From a bacterium (GTDB lineage Bacteria > Verrucomicrobiota > Verrucomicrobiia > Limisphaerales > J093), in contig JAJXTA010000096.1 of NCBI GenBank assembly GCA_021784265.1, positions 1 through 8,249 on the forward strand: a stretch of DNA of 8,249 bases. Reading direction: 5' to 3'. Of this stretch, positions 1 to 7,200 are shown one piece after another. The notes below the pieces were generated by a model. That model had not been told where the DNA came from. It was given only the letters and a program-made list of their open reading frames with translations, and ran no database searches. The position numbers and the translations under genes were made by a program. Numbering within the stretch: the first letter of the stretch is position 1; every line of letters starts with the position of its first letter.

Positions 1-1
1 C

Positions 2-655
2 TTTCATTGCGCCGAGGGCGTCCTCATGGCGGGCGACCGGCGCGCAACGGCGGGCAACGTGATTGTGACGGATCAGGTGGACAAAGTGGTGGCCCTCGAT
101 GCGACCTCGCTCTTGGCGATCGCCGGGGTGCCGGCGGTGGCCTTCGAGATGGCCCGGGTGTTGCAGGCCTCGTTCGAGTACTTTCGCCGCAGTCAGTTGC
201 AGAGCTTGAGCCTCCCCGCCAAGGTGCGAACCCTGGCCCGGTTGTTGCGGGAGAACCTCCCGATGACCCTGCAAGGGGTTGGGGTCGTGATGCCGCTGTT
301 CGCGGGGGTGGACCAAGCCGCCACCCCGCCGCAGCCGCAGATTTACTTCTACGATCCGTTGGGCGCCCAATTCCATGCCGTCAACCATGCCGCCTCCGGC
401 TCCGGGTCCGGCACCATCCGGAGCATTCTCAATTTCCAGGAGCGCTATGGCCAGCCGCACCCGGCCAGCATGCCGCTGGCGGAGGCGGTCCGGTTCGCCC
501 TCCGGCTGCTGATGACCGCCGCCGAGCTGGATTCGGCCACCGGGGGCGTGGACCCCGAGGGCAAGAGTTTCGCCACCGTCCGCCTGCTGCGCGGGACGGG
601 CATTGAGGTGATTAGTGAGGCGCAACAGGCACGTTTTCTGGCCGGGGCGGCCTGA
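2..655 (+). CDS. prcB: 20S proteasome beta subunit, 5'-truncated by window edge
   Basis: Proteolytic subunit of the bacterial 20S proteasome, which degrades pupylated proteins in the cytoplasm. The reading frame is open to the left edge, so the gene begins outside; the Met at 26 is internal, being the Met of the conserved VLMAGDRRATAGN strand. Of 217 visible residues, Asp12 and Lys28 are 16 apart, matching catalytic Asp17 and Lys33 of N-terminal-nucleophile beta subunits. By that numbering the active-site Thr1 lies about five codons beyond the window, so it and the propeptide cannot be seen. Other family marks are AIAG (residues 39-42), the GVGVVMPLFAG segment (92-102), the SGSGSG loop (132-137, around Ser129 of the family) and DSATGG (177-182, around Asp166). 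Length from Thr1 fits a normal PrcB. It lies 54 bases before prcA in the usual prcB-prcA order. The PrcB call is very secure; the unseen residues make intact catalysis an inference. Confidence 0.95.
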   Translation, partial: FHCAEGVLMAGDRRATAGNVIVTDQVDKVVALDATSLLAIAGVPAVAFEMARVLQASFEYFRRSQLQSLSLPAKVRTLARLLRENLPMTLQGVGVVMPLFAGVDQAATPPQPQIYFYDPLGAQFHAVNHAASGSGSGTIRSILNFQERYGQPHPASMPLAEAVRFALRLLMTAAELDSATGGVDPEGKSFATVRLLRGTGIEVISEAQQARFLAGAA

Positions 656-709
656 GCGGCTTCCGTTGCGCCCGCGCGCGGACCGAGGCGCCGGGATTCG
701 TAGTACCTT

Positions 710-1450
710 ATGACCGAAGAACCCTATCGCTGGTTGGAAGCCATTGGCAACCGGCGGGAATACGTACAGGAGCAGATTAAAGGCGGCTCGCCGGTCTTGG
801 GGGCAAGCCTGCCCGAGGGTCTGCTGGTCCTGGGCGTCGGCGTCGGCCACTCGAAGGTGTTTGAACTCTTCGACCGCCATCTCCTGGCCGGTTTGGGCCA
901 CCCGGCCGACCTGGAGAAGATTCGGCAGGCCGCCATCGATGCCGCCCATGTCGAGGCCTTCACTCGCGCCCCCGAGGATGTGAGCCTGCGGCGGCTGGTG
1001 GGGTTTGGGCTCAGCGTTCAGCTCAAGAGCAATTTCGAACAGCTCTTCACCGCCCCGTTTTTGGTCGAGCTGCTGTTTGCCGAGTTGGGGGCCGAGCCGG
1101 GGCGCGACCTGTTCATCCGGCTCCACTACGACGGTGCGTTCGAGTTGCAGGCCGGTGGGGTGGCGGTGTGTGCCAGCACGCCCGAGGCCGAAGCCGGGGC
1201 GCGCACGTGGCTCACCGGGGTCGTCGCGGGCCAGACCGACCGGGCCAGCGTGGCCGATGGCCTGCTGCAGGCCTGGTGGCGGCTGGGAGAAAACAAGCCA
1301 TTCGACGACACCTTGCCGTCGGAGGCGGCGCGGCGGGCGGGTTGGCGTGCCGCGCTCAACGGGCGGGTGGTCGAGGCGGCGTGGCTGGCGCGGGAGCGCG
1401 CGGAGCCGGTCCGTTTTCTGCCCCTGACCCTGGCCGAGCTGGGCCTCTGA
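710..1450 (+). CDS. prcA: 20S proteasome alpha subunit
   Basis: Alpha subunit that would form the outer heptameric rings of the 20S proteasome, gate its entrance and dock the regulatory ATPase. The 246-residue protein opens with MTEEPYRWLEAIGNRREYV, matching the N-terminal gating helix H0 of bacterial alpha subunits. It continues through VFELFDR (residues 50-56), GHPADLEKIR (63-72), the FTRAPEDVSLRRL segment (84-96), LLFAELG (121-127) and RLHYDG (137-142). It has no N-terminal catalytic Thr, as expected for an alpha ring. Lys49 before FELFDR aligns with the lysine that binds the C-terminal HbYX-type tail of the ATPase in known alpha subunits (inference from alignment by eye). The ATG at 710 has no clear Shine-Dalgarno sequence, but the start is fixed by the conserved N-terminus. 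It follows prcB by 54 bases and ends 7 bases before the ligase gene, indicating one operon. Confidence 0.95.
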   Translation: MTEEPYRWLEAIGNRREYVQEQIKGGSPVLGASLPEGLLVLGVGVGHSKVFELFDRHLLAGLGHPADLEKIRQAAIDAAHVEAFTRAPEDVSLRRLVGFGLSVQLKSNFEQLFTAPFLVELLFAELGAEPGRDLFIRLHYDGAFELQAGGVAVCASTPEAEAGARTWLTGVVAGQTDRASVADGLLQAWWRLGENKPFDDTLPSEAARRAGWRAALNGRVVEAAWLARERAEPVRFLPLTLAELGL

Positions 1451-1457
1451 GGCGGCC

Positions 1458-2885
1458 ATGAACCGCGTCGTTGGCCTCGAAACGGAGTACGGCTGCCTAA
1501 CATCCGATCAGTTCGGCCCCCCGAACGTTGTCGGGCGCGTGCGGAACTGGATGTTCGAGCACGACCGCTACGGCTTGGCCGACACGCACCAGCGGGATTG
1601 GGACGAGCCGGCGGGCAACGGCGGGTTCCTTTTCAACGGCGGGCGGGCGTACGTGGACATGGGGCACCTGGAGTACTGCACGCCGGAGTGTGTCCATCTG
1701 CGCGACCTCCTCCTCTACGACCGGGCGGGCGACGCCCTGTTGCTGGAGGCGCTGCAGGAGCTCAAACTGGCCGACCGGGCCGGGTTCATTCGCAACAACA
1801 TCGACCATTATTCGGGCGCCACGTTTGGCTGTCACGAGAACTACCTGGTGCGCCGGACCGCCCCGCTCACCGAGGGGAATATCCTGTCGTTGTTGGCGTT
1901 CTTGACGCTGCGGGTCCTCTACACCGGCACGGGGCGGGTTGGAGCTTCCTTCGGGGCGGAGTTCCGCGGCGACCTCAACCAACCCTGCGCGGATAGCGGT
2001 TTCCAAATCAGCCAGCGCGCCGACTACATCAACAACGACCTCTTCGAGTGGGTCCAGTTCAACCGGGCCATCATCAACACCCGGGACGAACCGCTGGCGG
2101 ACGCCCGGATGTACCGCCGACTCCACTTGTTGCACGGCGACACCAACGTGTTGCCGACGGCCCTGCTGCTCAAGGCCGGCACCACCGCCCTCGTGCTGGA
2201 CCTGCTGGAAGCCGACCGGCTGCCCAAGGTGTTGCTGGCCGACGCCGTGGTGGCGTTCCGCGCCCTCTCCCACCAGCCGGACGGCCCCTGGACGGTGATC
2301 CTGGGCAACGGCGAGCGCGCCAGCGTGGTGCAAATCCTCGAGCTCTTTCACCGCGCCGCCCAACGGGAGTTCGCCGGGCGAGACAGCGAGACCGACCTCG
2401 TCTTGCGGCTCTGGGACGAGGTGCTGACCGGTTTGGCGAGCGATCCGGGGAGCCTGGTCGGGGTGGTGGATTGGATCACCAAACGATGGCTCTTCACCCA
2501 GTTCGCCCGCCACGAGGGGCTGGGGTGGAACGATCCGTGGCTGAAGGCGCAGGACCTCGAGTACCATCACGTGGACCCGGCCCGGAGCCTCGGGTTGCCC
2601 CTGGCCCGCACGCCCGAGTGGTGGCAGGTCTCGGCCGAGGCGGTGGGCACGGCGATGCGGCATGCGCCGCTCAATTCCCGCGCCCACGCCCGGTCCCAGA
2701 TCATGCACCTGCTCAAGCGCAAAGCGATCCGGTTCTTCGTGGATTGGGAGGTGATCGATGTCGAGGGGCTGCCTTCATTGAACCTGGCCAATCCCTTCGA
2801 CGCCTCCCCCGCCGAGGCCAAGACCTGGTGTCGGCAGTTGGCCGCCGACCACCACGAAAAGCCCAGCGAGGAACTCACCGCCTGA
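1458..2885 (+). CDS. pafA: Pup--protein ligase (PafA/Dop carboxylate-amine ligase family)
   Basis: ATP-dependent ligase expected to join the C-terminal Glu of Pup to lysine side chains of target proteins, marking them for the proteasome. Of 475 residues, the N-terminus RVVGLETEYG carries the conserved metal-binding Glu (E8). NGGRAYVDMG (60-69) includes Asp67, aligning with the catalytic Asp of PafA and Dop. The family signatures TPEC (75-78), GCHENYLV (124-131), LHLLHGDTN (222-230) followed by LLLKAGTTALVLDLLE (236-251), and DLEYHHVD (366-373) are all present. PafA and the depupylase Dop are homologous. PafA is preferred because the gene follows prcB-prcA, as in actinobacteria, and because the stretch between ETEYG and NGGR is shorter than in Dop, which carries an extra long loop there. 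It is nevertheless slightly longer than in mycobacterial PafA, so a Dop or dual role is not excluded. It starts 7 bases after the prcA stop. Family call is very secure, PafA versus Dop moderately so. Confidence 0.85.
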   Translation: MNRVVGLETEYGCLTSDQFGPPNVVGRVRNWMFEHDRYGLADTHQRDWDEPAGNGGFLFNGGRAYVDMGHLEYCTPECVHLRDLLLYDRAGDALLLEALQELKLADRAGFIRNNIDHYSGATFGCHENYLVRRTAPLTEGNILSLLAFLTLRVLYTGTGRVGASFGAEFRGDLNQPCADSGFQISQRADYINNDLFEWVQFNRAIINTRDEPLADARMYRRLHLLHGDTNVLPTALLLKAGTTALVLDLLEADRLPKVLLADAVVAFRALSHQPDGPWTVILGNGERASVVQILELFHRAAQREFAGRDSETDLVLRLWDEVLTGLASDPGSLVGVVDWITKRWLFTQFARHEGLGWNDPWLKAQDLEYHHVDPARSLGLPLARTPEWWQVSAEAVGTAMRHAPLNSRAHARSQIMHLLKRKAIRFFVDWEVIDVEGLPSLNLANPFDASPAEAKTWCRQLAADHHEKPSEELTA

Positions 2886-2950
2886 CCTCCGCCCGCCGCC
2901 GGCTTCGTCGGCCTCCCTTTGCCTGTAACCTTTGAGGCCGCCCCGGCTCC

Positions 2951-3376
2951 ATGAGTGGAGGCGCGGACGGCGTCGCTCCGGTCGAGCGGGGCTCGGTCCG
3001 CCCGCTTGTGACTATGAATGGGTTGATGTTGATTGCGGTGGTGGGGGTGCTGGCCGCGGCTTGGTGGCTGCGCCGCTTGACCGGGCTGCGACCGGACCAG
3101 GCCCGGGCCTGGGTGAGCCGCGGCGCCAAGGTCATCGACGTGCGCAGCGTGGCCGAGTTCCGGGAGCAGCATCTGCCCGGAACGATCAATATCCCGCTGG
3201 AGCAGTTGCGCCACCACATCGCCCGCCATGCCCCCGACAAGGAGCAGGCCGTGCTGTTGCACTGCCGGAGCGGCGGGCGCAGCGGCATGGGCGCGATGCT
3301 GCTCAAGCAGATGGGCTACCGGAAGGTTTTCAACCTGGGCTCTCTGTCCCGGGCGCGGCAGGTCCTTGGACCCTGA
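2951..3376 (+). CDS. membrane-anchored single-domain rhodanese
   Basis: Small rhodanese (sulfurtransferase-like) protein of 141 residues. A hydrophobic segment (about residues 24-40, MLIAVVGVLAAAWWL) would anchor it in the inner membrane; the rhodanese fold follows with VIDVRSVAEFREQHLPG (61-77) and NIPLEQL (80-86). The active-site loop HCRSGGRSG (104-112) contains catalytic Cys105, and the domain closes with KVFNLGS (125-131). A single intact domain with the Cys loop usually means sulfur or persulfide transfer; the real substrate is unknown. The start is uncertain: ATG at 2951 has a GAGG about 13 bases upstream, while ATG at 3014 would begin the protein right at the membrane anchor (MNGLMLIAVVG), which is at least as plausible biologically. 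It lies 65 bases (or 128 with the later start) after the Pup ligase gene on the same strand and may be cotranscribed, though no functional link to pupylation is shown. Confidence 0.85.
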   Translation: MSGGADGVAPVERGSVRPLVTMNGLMLIAVVGVLAAAWWLRRLTGLRPDQARAWVSRGAKVIDVRSVAEFREQHLPGTINIPLEQLRHHIARHAPDKEQAVLLHCRSGGRSGMGAMLLKQMGYRKVFNLGSLSRARQVLGP

Positions 3377-3427
3377 CCCCGCGGTGGCCTCCGGTGACTG
3401 AGGATTCCCGACGTTCCTCTCCTCCTC

Positions 3428-3452
3428 CCGTAGCGCCCGGGTTGGGCTACGG
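3428..3452. repeat. short hairpin after the rhodanese gene
   Basis: Perfect 7-base inverted repeat CCGTAGC / GCTACGG (3428-3434 and 3446-3452) around an 11-base GC-rich loop, 51 bases past the rhodanese stop. No T-run follows on the + strand, so it is not a classical intrinsic terminator. It could still act as a 3'-end stabiliser for the proteasome-cluster transcript or be a dispersed palindrome. Confidence 0.5.
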
Positions 3453-3520
3453 CAGGCAGGGCGAGTCCGCGTGAACCTTGGCTCCGACCGAGACACCTCC
3501 GCTGCCTCCCCTCCTGCCTT

Positions 3521-3630
3521 GCGCCTTTTGTGCCTTCCTGCGGCCCCGCCCTCCACCCCCTCTGGCGGCCTCTTGTGCCCTTTTGCGGCTTCCCGCCCCT
3601 GTTCCTTGCCTCTGTCCTGCCTTTTAGCGG
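3521..3630. repeat. degenerate tandem repeats in a pyrimidine-rich tract
   Basis: Two related 24-base units, 3521-3544 (GCGCCTTTTGTGCC then TTCCTGCGGC) and 3566-3589 (CGGCCTCTTGTGCC then CTTTTGCGGC), match at 18 of 24 positions. A weaker third copy lies near 3608-3630 (CCTCTGTCCTGCCTTTTAGCGG). Read on the - strand they give a GCAAAAGGGCACAAGAGGC-like theme, resembling the 'GCAAAG..GGCACAAAAGGC' dispersed noncoding repeats seen in many environmental Verrucomicrobiota and Planctomycetota genomes; that resemblance is from memory. The copies are decayed, and no coding role is apparent. Confidence 0.5.
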
Positions 3631-3645
3631 TCGCCCGCGCGCTCC

Positions 3646-3720
3646 CCGTGGCCTCCGTTGCGGCCCCGGCGTGAGGCCCGAGGGCGAGGTCGCACGCCAA
3701 GGACGCCACGGACGCAACGG
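3646..3720. repeat. large imperfect inverted repeat
   Basis: Arm 3646-3673 (CCGTGGCCTCCGTTGCGG then CCCCGGCGTG) and the reverse complement of arm 3693-3720 (CACGCCAAGGACGCCACGG then ACGCAACGG) match at 22 of 28 positions without gaps, around a 19-base spacer. The right arm has the 'CGCCAAGGACGC..CGGACGCAACGG' theme of dispersed repeats in this kind of genome. It could fold as a long imperfect stem-loop in RNA, or be two opposed copies of one short repeat. There is no T-run to make it an intrinsic terminator. Confidence 0.55.
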
Positions 3721-3921
3721 AAGGGAAACCCCGACGCCGGCGTTCAGGGAGCCGTTCGAAACCGGGTGTCGCCAGTTGGCCGTCGCGGTCGGCACCCGCG
3801 CTTCAAGAAGCTGCTTGGCAAGGAGTTGGGCATGGCGTATCGCTGCAAGCATGAACATCCAAGAGCCCGTTGGTGTTTGGCCCGCCGGTTTGCCCGAATA
3901 AACACCGTTCGGCCGGCATAG

Positions 3922-4150
3922 CCACTGGTGGAACTTACGGCAGAAGAATTGTGCTGGCTCAGACGGTGGGAGAGTCGCGAGCGACTGTGGCCAGTAACTC
4001 GGTGGAGTTGCCTCGCGATTGCTATCTGGTCGGTCGGTTGGGCGAGAACCAAGTAGTGGTAGAACTGAACGCGGCGAAGGTCGTGGCTGGTGGGCATCTG
4101 GCCCAACCGCTCGGCTGCCTGGAATGCACCGGTTTTGAGCACGGCTCGCT
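3922..4150 (+). pseudogene. probable remnant of a small membrane-protein gene
   Basis: In the frame beginning after the TAG at 3919, a GTG at 3928 opens a 42-codon reading frame to a TAG at 4054. It looks protein-like: an acidic and basic amphipathic start (VELTAEELCWLRRWESRERL), then WPVTRW and a hydrophobic segment (SCLAIAIWSVGW). The same frame then meets TAG 4054, TAG 4060 and TGA 4066, and resumes with another hydrophobic, Trp-rich stretch (WLVGIWPNRSAAW, from about 4084). A charged helix, then membrane segment, then second membrane-like segment suggests a two-helix small membrane protein disrupted by mutations. No Shine-Dalgarno sequence precedes the GTG. It could also be a genuine 42-residue peptide or a chance frame. 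The family is not recognised. Confidence 0.35.
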
Positions 4151-4211
4151 CATCAATTTCGGCTGGCTCGCCCGGTTGGGGCGGACCGTCCGTCGCCGGG
4201 GCGGCACCCGC

Positions 4212-4245
4212 AAAACAAAAGGACCGGGAGCAACGCTCCCGGTCC
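4212..4245 (-). terminator. intrinsic terminator of the secreted-protein gene
   Basis: Perfect 11-base stem GGACCGGGAGC / GCTCCCGGTCC (4221-4231 and 4235-4245) with a 3-base loop. On the - strand it is followed by a T-rich run TTTTGTTTTG (4220 down to 4211). It begins 29 bases after the stop of the - strand gene. The + strand side has no T-run, so it should act mainly in the - direction. A further 7-base inverted repeat, GCGGCAC (4201-4207) / GTGCCGC (4251-4257), flanks it. Confidence 0.9.
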
Positions 4246-4273
4246 TGTGCGTGCCGCGGACGCTTTTAGGTGG

Positions 4274-7200
4274 CTACTGCGCGACGCGGAAGAAGCGCCG
4301 CGCACCCGTGACGCTGGTGGTGTACGGGTTGGGCGCGCCCACGATGTTGGTCCACGGTCCAGTCACCGCCGGGGCCGCCTGGAGCTGCTGGCCGGTCTGG
4401 GCGGGCGACCAGCCGAGGGTGAGGGAACCGCCGCTCAAGTTGATCTGGAGCGCGGGGGCTTGGGGGAGGAGGAGCAGGGCGCGCAGGTCCACCCGGAGGC
4501 CGGTGGGATTGGGCTGGGTGGGGTCGGTGCCGGCCTGGTTGTTCACCACGAAGTCCACGGTGTTGGTTCCGGCCACCAGTCCGTTGGTGCTGGTGAAGGT
4601 GAAGGGCGTCAGGCTGGCGAAGCCGGCGCTGTTGGTGCTGCTGGTGCTGGTGCCGTTGATGAGGATGTCGGCGCCGTAGTTGTCCACGGCCCAGCCGCCC
4701 ACGAGGCGAACCAGGCTGAGGTCGTAGCCGGTGAGGTTGACCACCGTCTCGTAGGTGTACAAGCCGGGGAGGTTGCCTTGGGTGGGATCAAGGTCCTGGC
4801 GCTGGTCGGCGTTGGGCGCGATCCAGCGGGACGTGGGGCCGTTGGTGAGCCAGGTCCCCGCTTGAATGGGCCAGACGTTGCTGACCACCAGGGCCGCCGG
4901 GCCCGGGTAGCTCGGGTCCGCGCTCACGGTCAGGACGTAGTGGGGATCGACCGCGGCGTCGGGGAGGAGCGCCCCCGTGGGATCGACGCCGGTGCCGAAG
5001 ACCCCCGGGATGGGGCGATAGACCACGCGCAGGGCCGCCGAGCGGCTGACGACGACGCCCCAGGCATTGCTGACGGTAACGCTGTAGTTGCCGGCATCGG
5101 TGGTGGCGACCGCCGGCAGCGTCAGACTAGCGTTGGTTTGGCCGGCCAGGGCGGCACCGTCCTTCATCCATTGGTAACCCAGGGGGAGCGTGCCCGTGGC
5201 GGTCGCGTCGAAGTTGGCCGGGTCGCCCACCACGCCGCTGACGTCCTGCGGCTGCAGCGCGATCTGGGGCGCGATGCCGGGCAACGTGCGGGCGCTGGTG
5301 GTGGTGAACTCAACCCGCAGGCCCGTCGCTCCCGGGCCGGCGTTGTTGACGCTAAAGTCAAGGGTGTTGGTCCCCGGGAGGAAGGTGGCATTGCTGCTGG
5401 TGATCGTGAAGGTCGTCCAGGAATTGTAGTTGAAGCTGGTCGGCACGGTGACCGGCTTGCCGTTGACGAGCACCGGGGTGCCCCAGTTATCCGAAGCCCA
5501 CTGGCCGATGATCAGCACGGTGTTGGTGTCGCGCCCCGTGAGGTCGAAGGTCGTGCGGTAGAGGTAGTCGCCGGCGGCGATATTGGTGTCGCCCACGGTC
5601 GCCCGAGGCCCAATCCACTCCGAGGTGGCGCTGTTTGCCAGCCACGTGCCGTCGTTGGGAGACACTTGGTCGCACACATAGACGTTGGTCCCGCCACTGT
5701 CGGGATTGGTGCGGAGGGTAAAGAAGGGGTCGATGGCGTTCGTGGGGAGCGGCGCGCCGGTCGCACCCAATCCGCGGTTGTGGAGCGAGGGGATGGCTTC
5801 CAGCAGGGAGAGCCGAGCCACGGCGCTGGTGACGGCGCCAAAGTCGTTGGCGGCGACCAGGGTGTAATTGCCTTCATCGAAGAGCCGGACCGCCGGGAGC
5901 GCGAAGGCCGCGTTGGTGGCGCCGGCGACGGCGTTGGTGCCCAGCCACCATTGATAACGGATGGGCAGGCTGCCTTGCGCCACGGCGCTGAAACTGGCGG
6001 GCTGGCCCAGATAGACGGTCAAGGGCCGCGGCTGGAGGCTCAGCGTTGGTGGCGTCCCGGCCGGCACCGGGACGATGGCGACGTCATCCAACAGCGCGGT
6101 GCAGTCGCCCCCGTACGGACCGGCTTTGATGAAATCCAATTCCAGGTCCGTGTTGGTGGCGACGAAGACCGCGGTCGAGACCTCATGATAGGGGTTGGAG
6201 CCCAGGACCGGTTGCACGTCATGCGCGGCCAGCACCGTGGTGCCCCCAACGGCCACCTGGATCGAGGGAATGGTGACCGTGGTGCGGGCGTTTTCGTAGT
6301 AATGGACATAGTACTGGTTGCCCACGGTAAAGCCACTGACGGTCTGGCTGAGGGTGCCGTCGGCTTGCAGGAAGACCACCTGGCTGCCGTCGGGAATCGC
6401 GCCATTGTCCGCGAACGGGCTGCGGCCATCGGCAATGGGATTGAGGCCGTGACCGCCCAGGGCGTTCCAGCCGGTGATCGGCCCGTTGGCGCTGACATAG
6501 CCCGGCCAAGCGGTGAAGAGGTCGGTCTCGAAGCTGGGGTTGTCCATGGCCAGGCCCACGGTGAGCGGGACGGCGGCACTGGTCGTCGCGCCCGCCGAGT
6601 TCGAGATCACCACGTCGTAGGACCCGGCGTTGGTGGCGGTGACCGCCGGCACGGTGTAGGTGGCGTTGGTGGCGCCGTCAATCGGGGTGCCGTTGAAGCG
6701 CCACTGGTAGGTCGGCGTTGGGTAGCCCAAGGCGATCACGCTGAAGGTCGGGGACAACCCGGCGGAGACAATCGCGTGCTCCGGCTCGGTAATCACGAAG
6801 GGAACCACGTTGGTCGGGCTGGTGGCGCGGTTGCTGAAGCCATAGGTATGGAAGCTGACGTTGGCCGGCACCAGGGGGGCGTACTGAATGGTAGCCGTGC
6901 CCGTGACGTCCGCCGTATAGCGATACGAGACCAGGATGCCGTTATTATTGCCATAGGCGTCCTGGTTGACGGTGAGGTAGTCGTTGTTCATGCTGAAGGT
7001 CACCCAGCGGCTGCTGACGGAGGGGTCTTCCCACCCCATCGAGTAGAGCGTGAGCAGGTATTCGACCCCGGGGGTGAGCCCTTCCAGGGTGATGCTCTGA
7101 TACTGGCCTGCCGGCACATTGCCGCCGTAAACGAAGTCGGTCGCCAGGACCGCGCTCGCCCCGCCCAACGCCGTGATGTTGTTGTTGTCGCCCTGGTACA

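Larger units (their letters stand above)
3377..4200. other. long gap without an intact gene, decayed repeats and gene remnant
   Basis: About 820 bases between the + strand proteasome cluster and the convergent secreted-protein gene. Open frames here are short, overlap one another on both strands and have no recognisable motifs or start signals. The left half (3480-3660) is strongly pyrimidine-rich on the + strand and holds degenerate repeats, followed by an imperfect inverted repeat. The right half (about 3900-4150) is visibly less GC-rich and holds a broken protein-like frame. These parts are listed separately. No tRNA, rRNA or riboswitch was recognised. Confidence 0.6.

Noticed and set aside
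7..606. 199-codon frame overlapping prcB in another phase
   Set aside because: Arg/Gly/Pro-rich off-frame translation of the conserved PrcB coding sequence.
1497..2708. 403-codon - strand frame opposite pafA
   Set aside because: Shadow of the clearly conserved ligase gene; Gln/His/Arg-rich with no motif.
2896..2913. Small GC hairpin (GCCG / CGGC) between pafA and the rhodanese as a terminator
   Set aside because: The stem is only about 4 bases and the following tract (CTCCCTTT) is not a convincing T-run.
3471..3674. 67-codon + strand frame in the pyrimidine-rich tract
   Set aside because: Pro/Ala/Ser/Leu-rich translation simply reflects the C+T-rich degenerate repeats.
2567..3709. 380-codon - strand frame across the end of pafA, the rhodanese and the repeat zone
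   Set aside because: Covers two real + strand genes and repeats, has a biased composition (Ala, Arg, Gly, Gln) and no recognisable domain.
3748..3772. GTTCGAAAC block resembling a tRNA T-loop
   Set aside because: No T-stem pairing, no acceptor stem and no anticodon arm at the right distance.
3744..4142. 132-codon - strand frame in the gene-free zone
   Set aside because: No ribosome binding site, no recognised motif, and it lies opposite the better protein-like remnant on the + strand.
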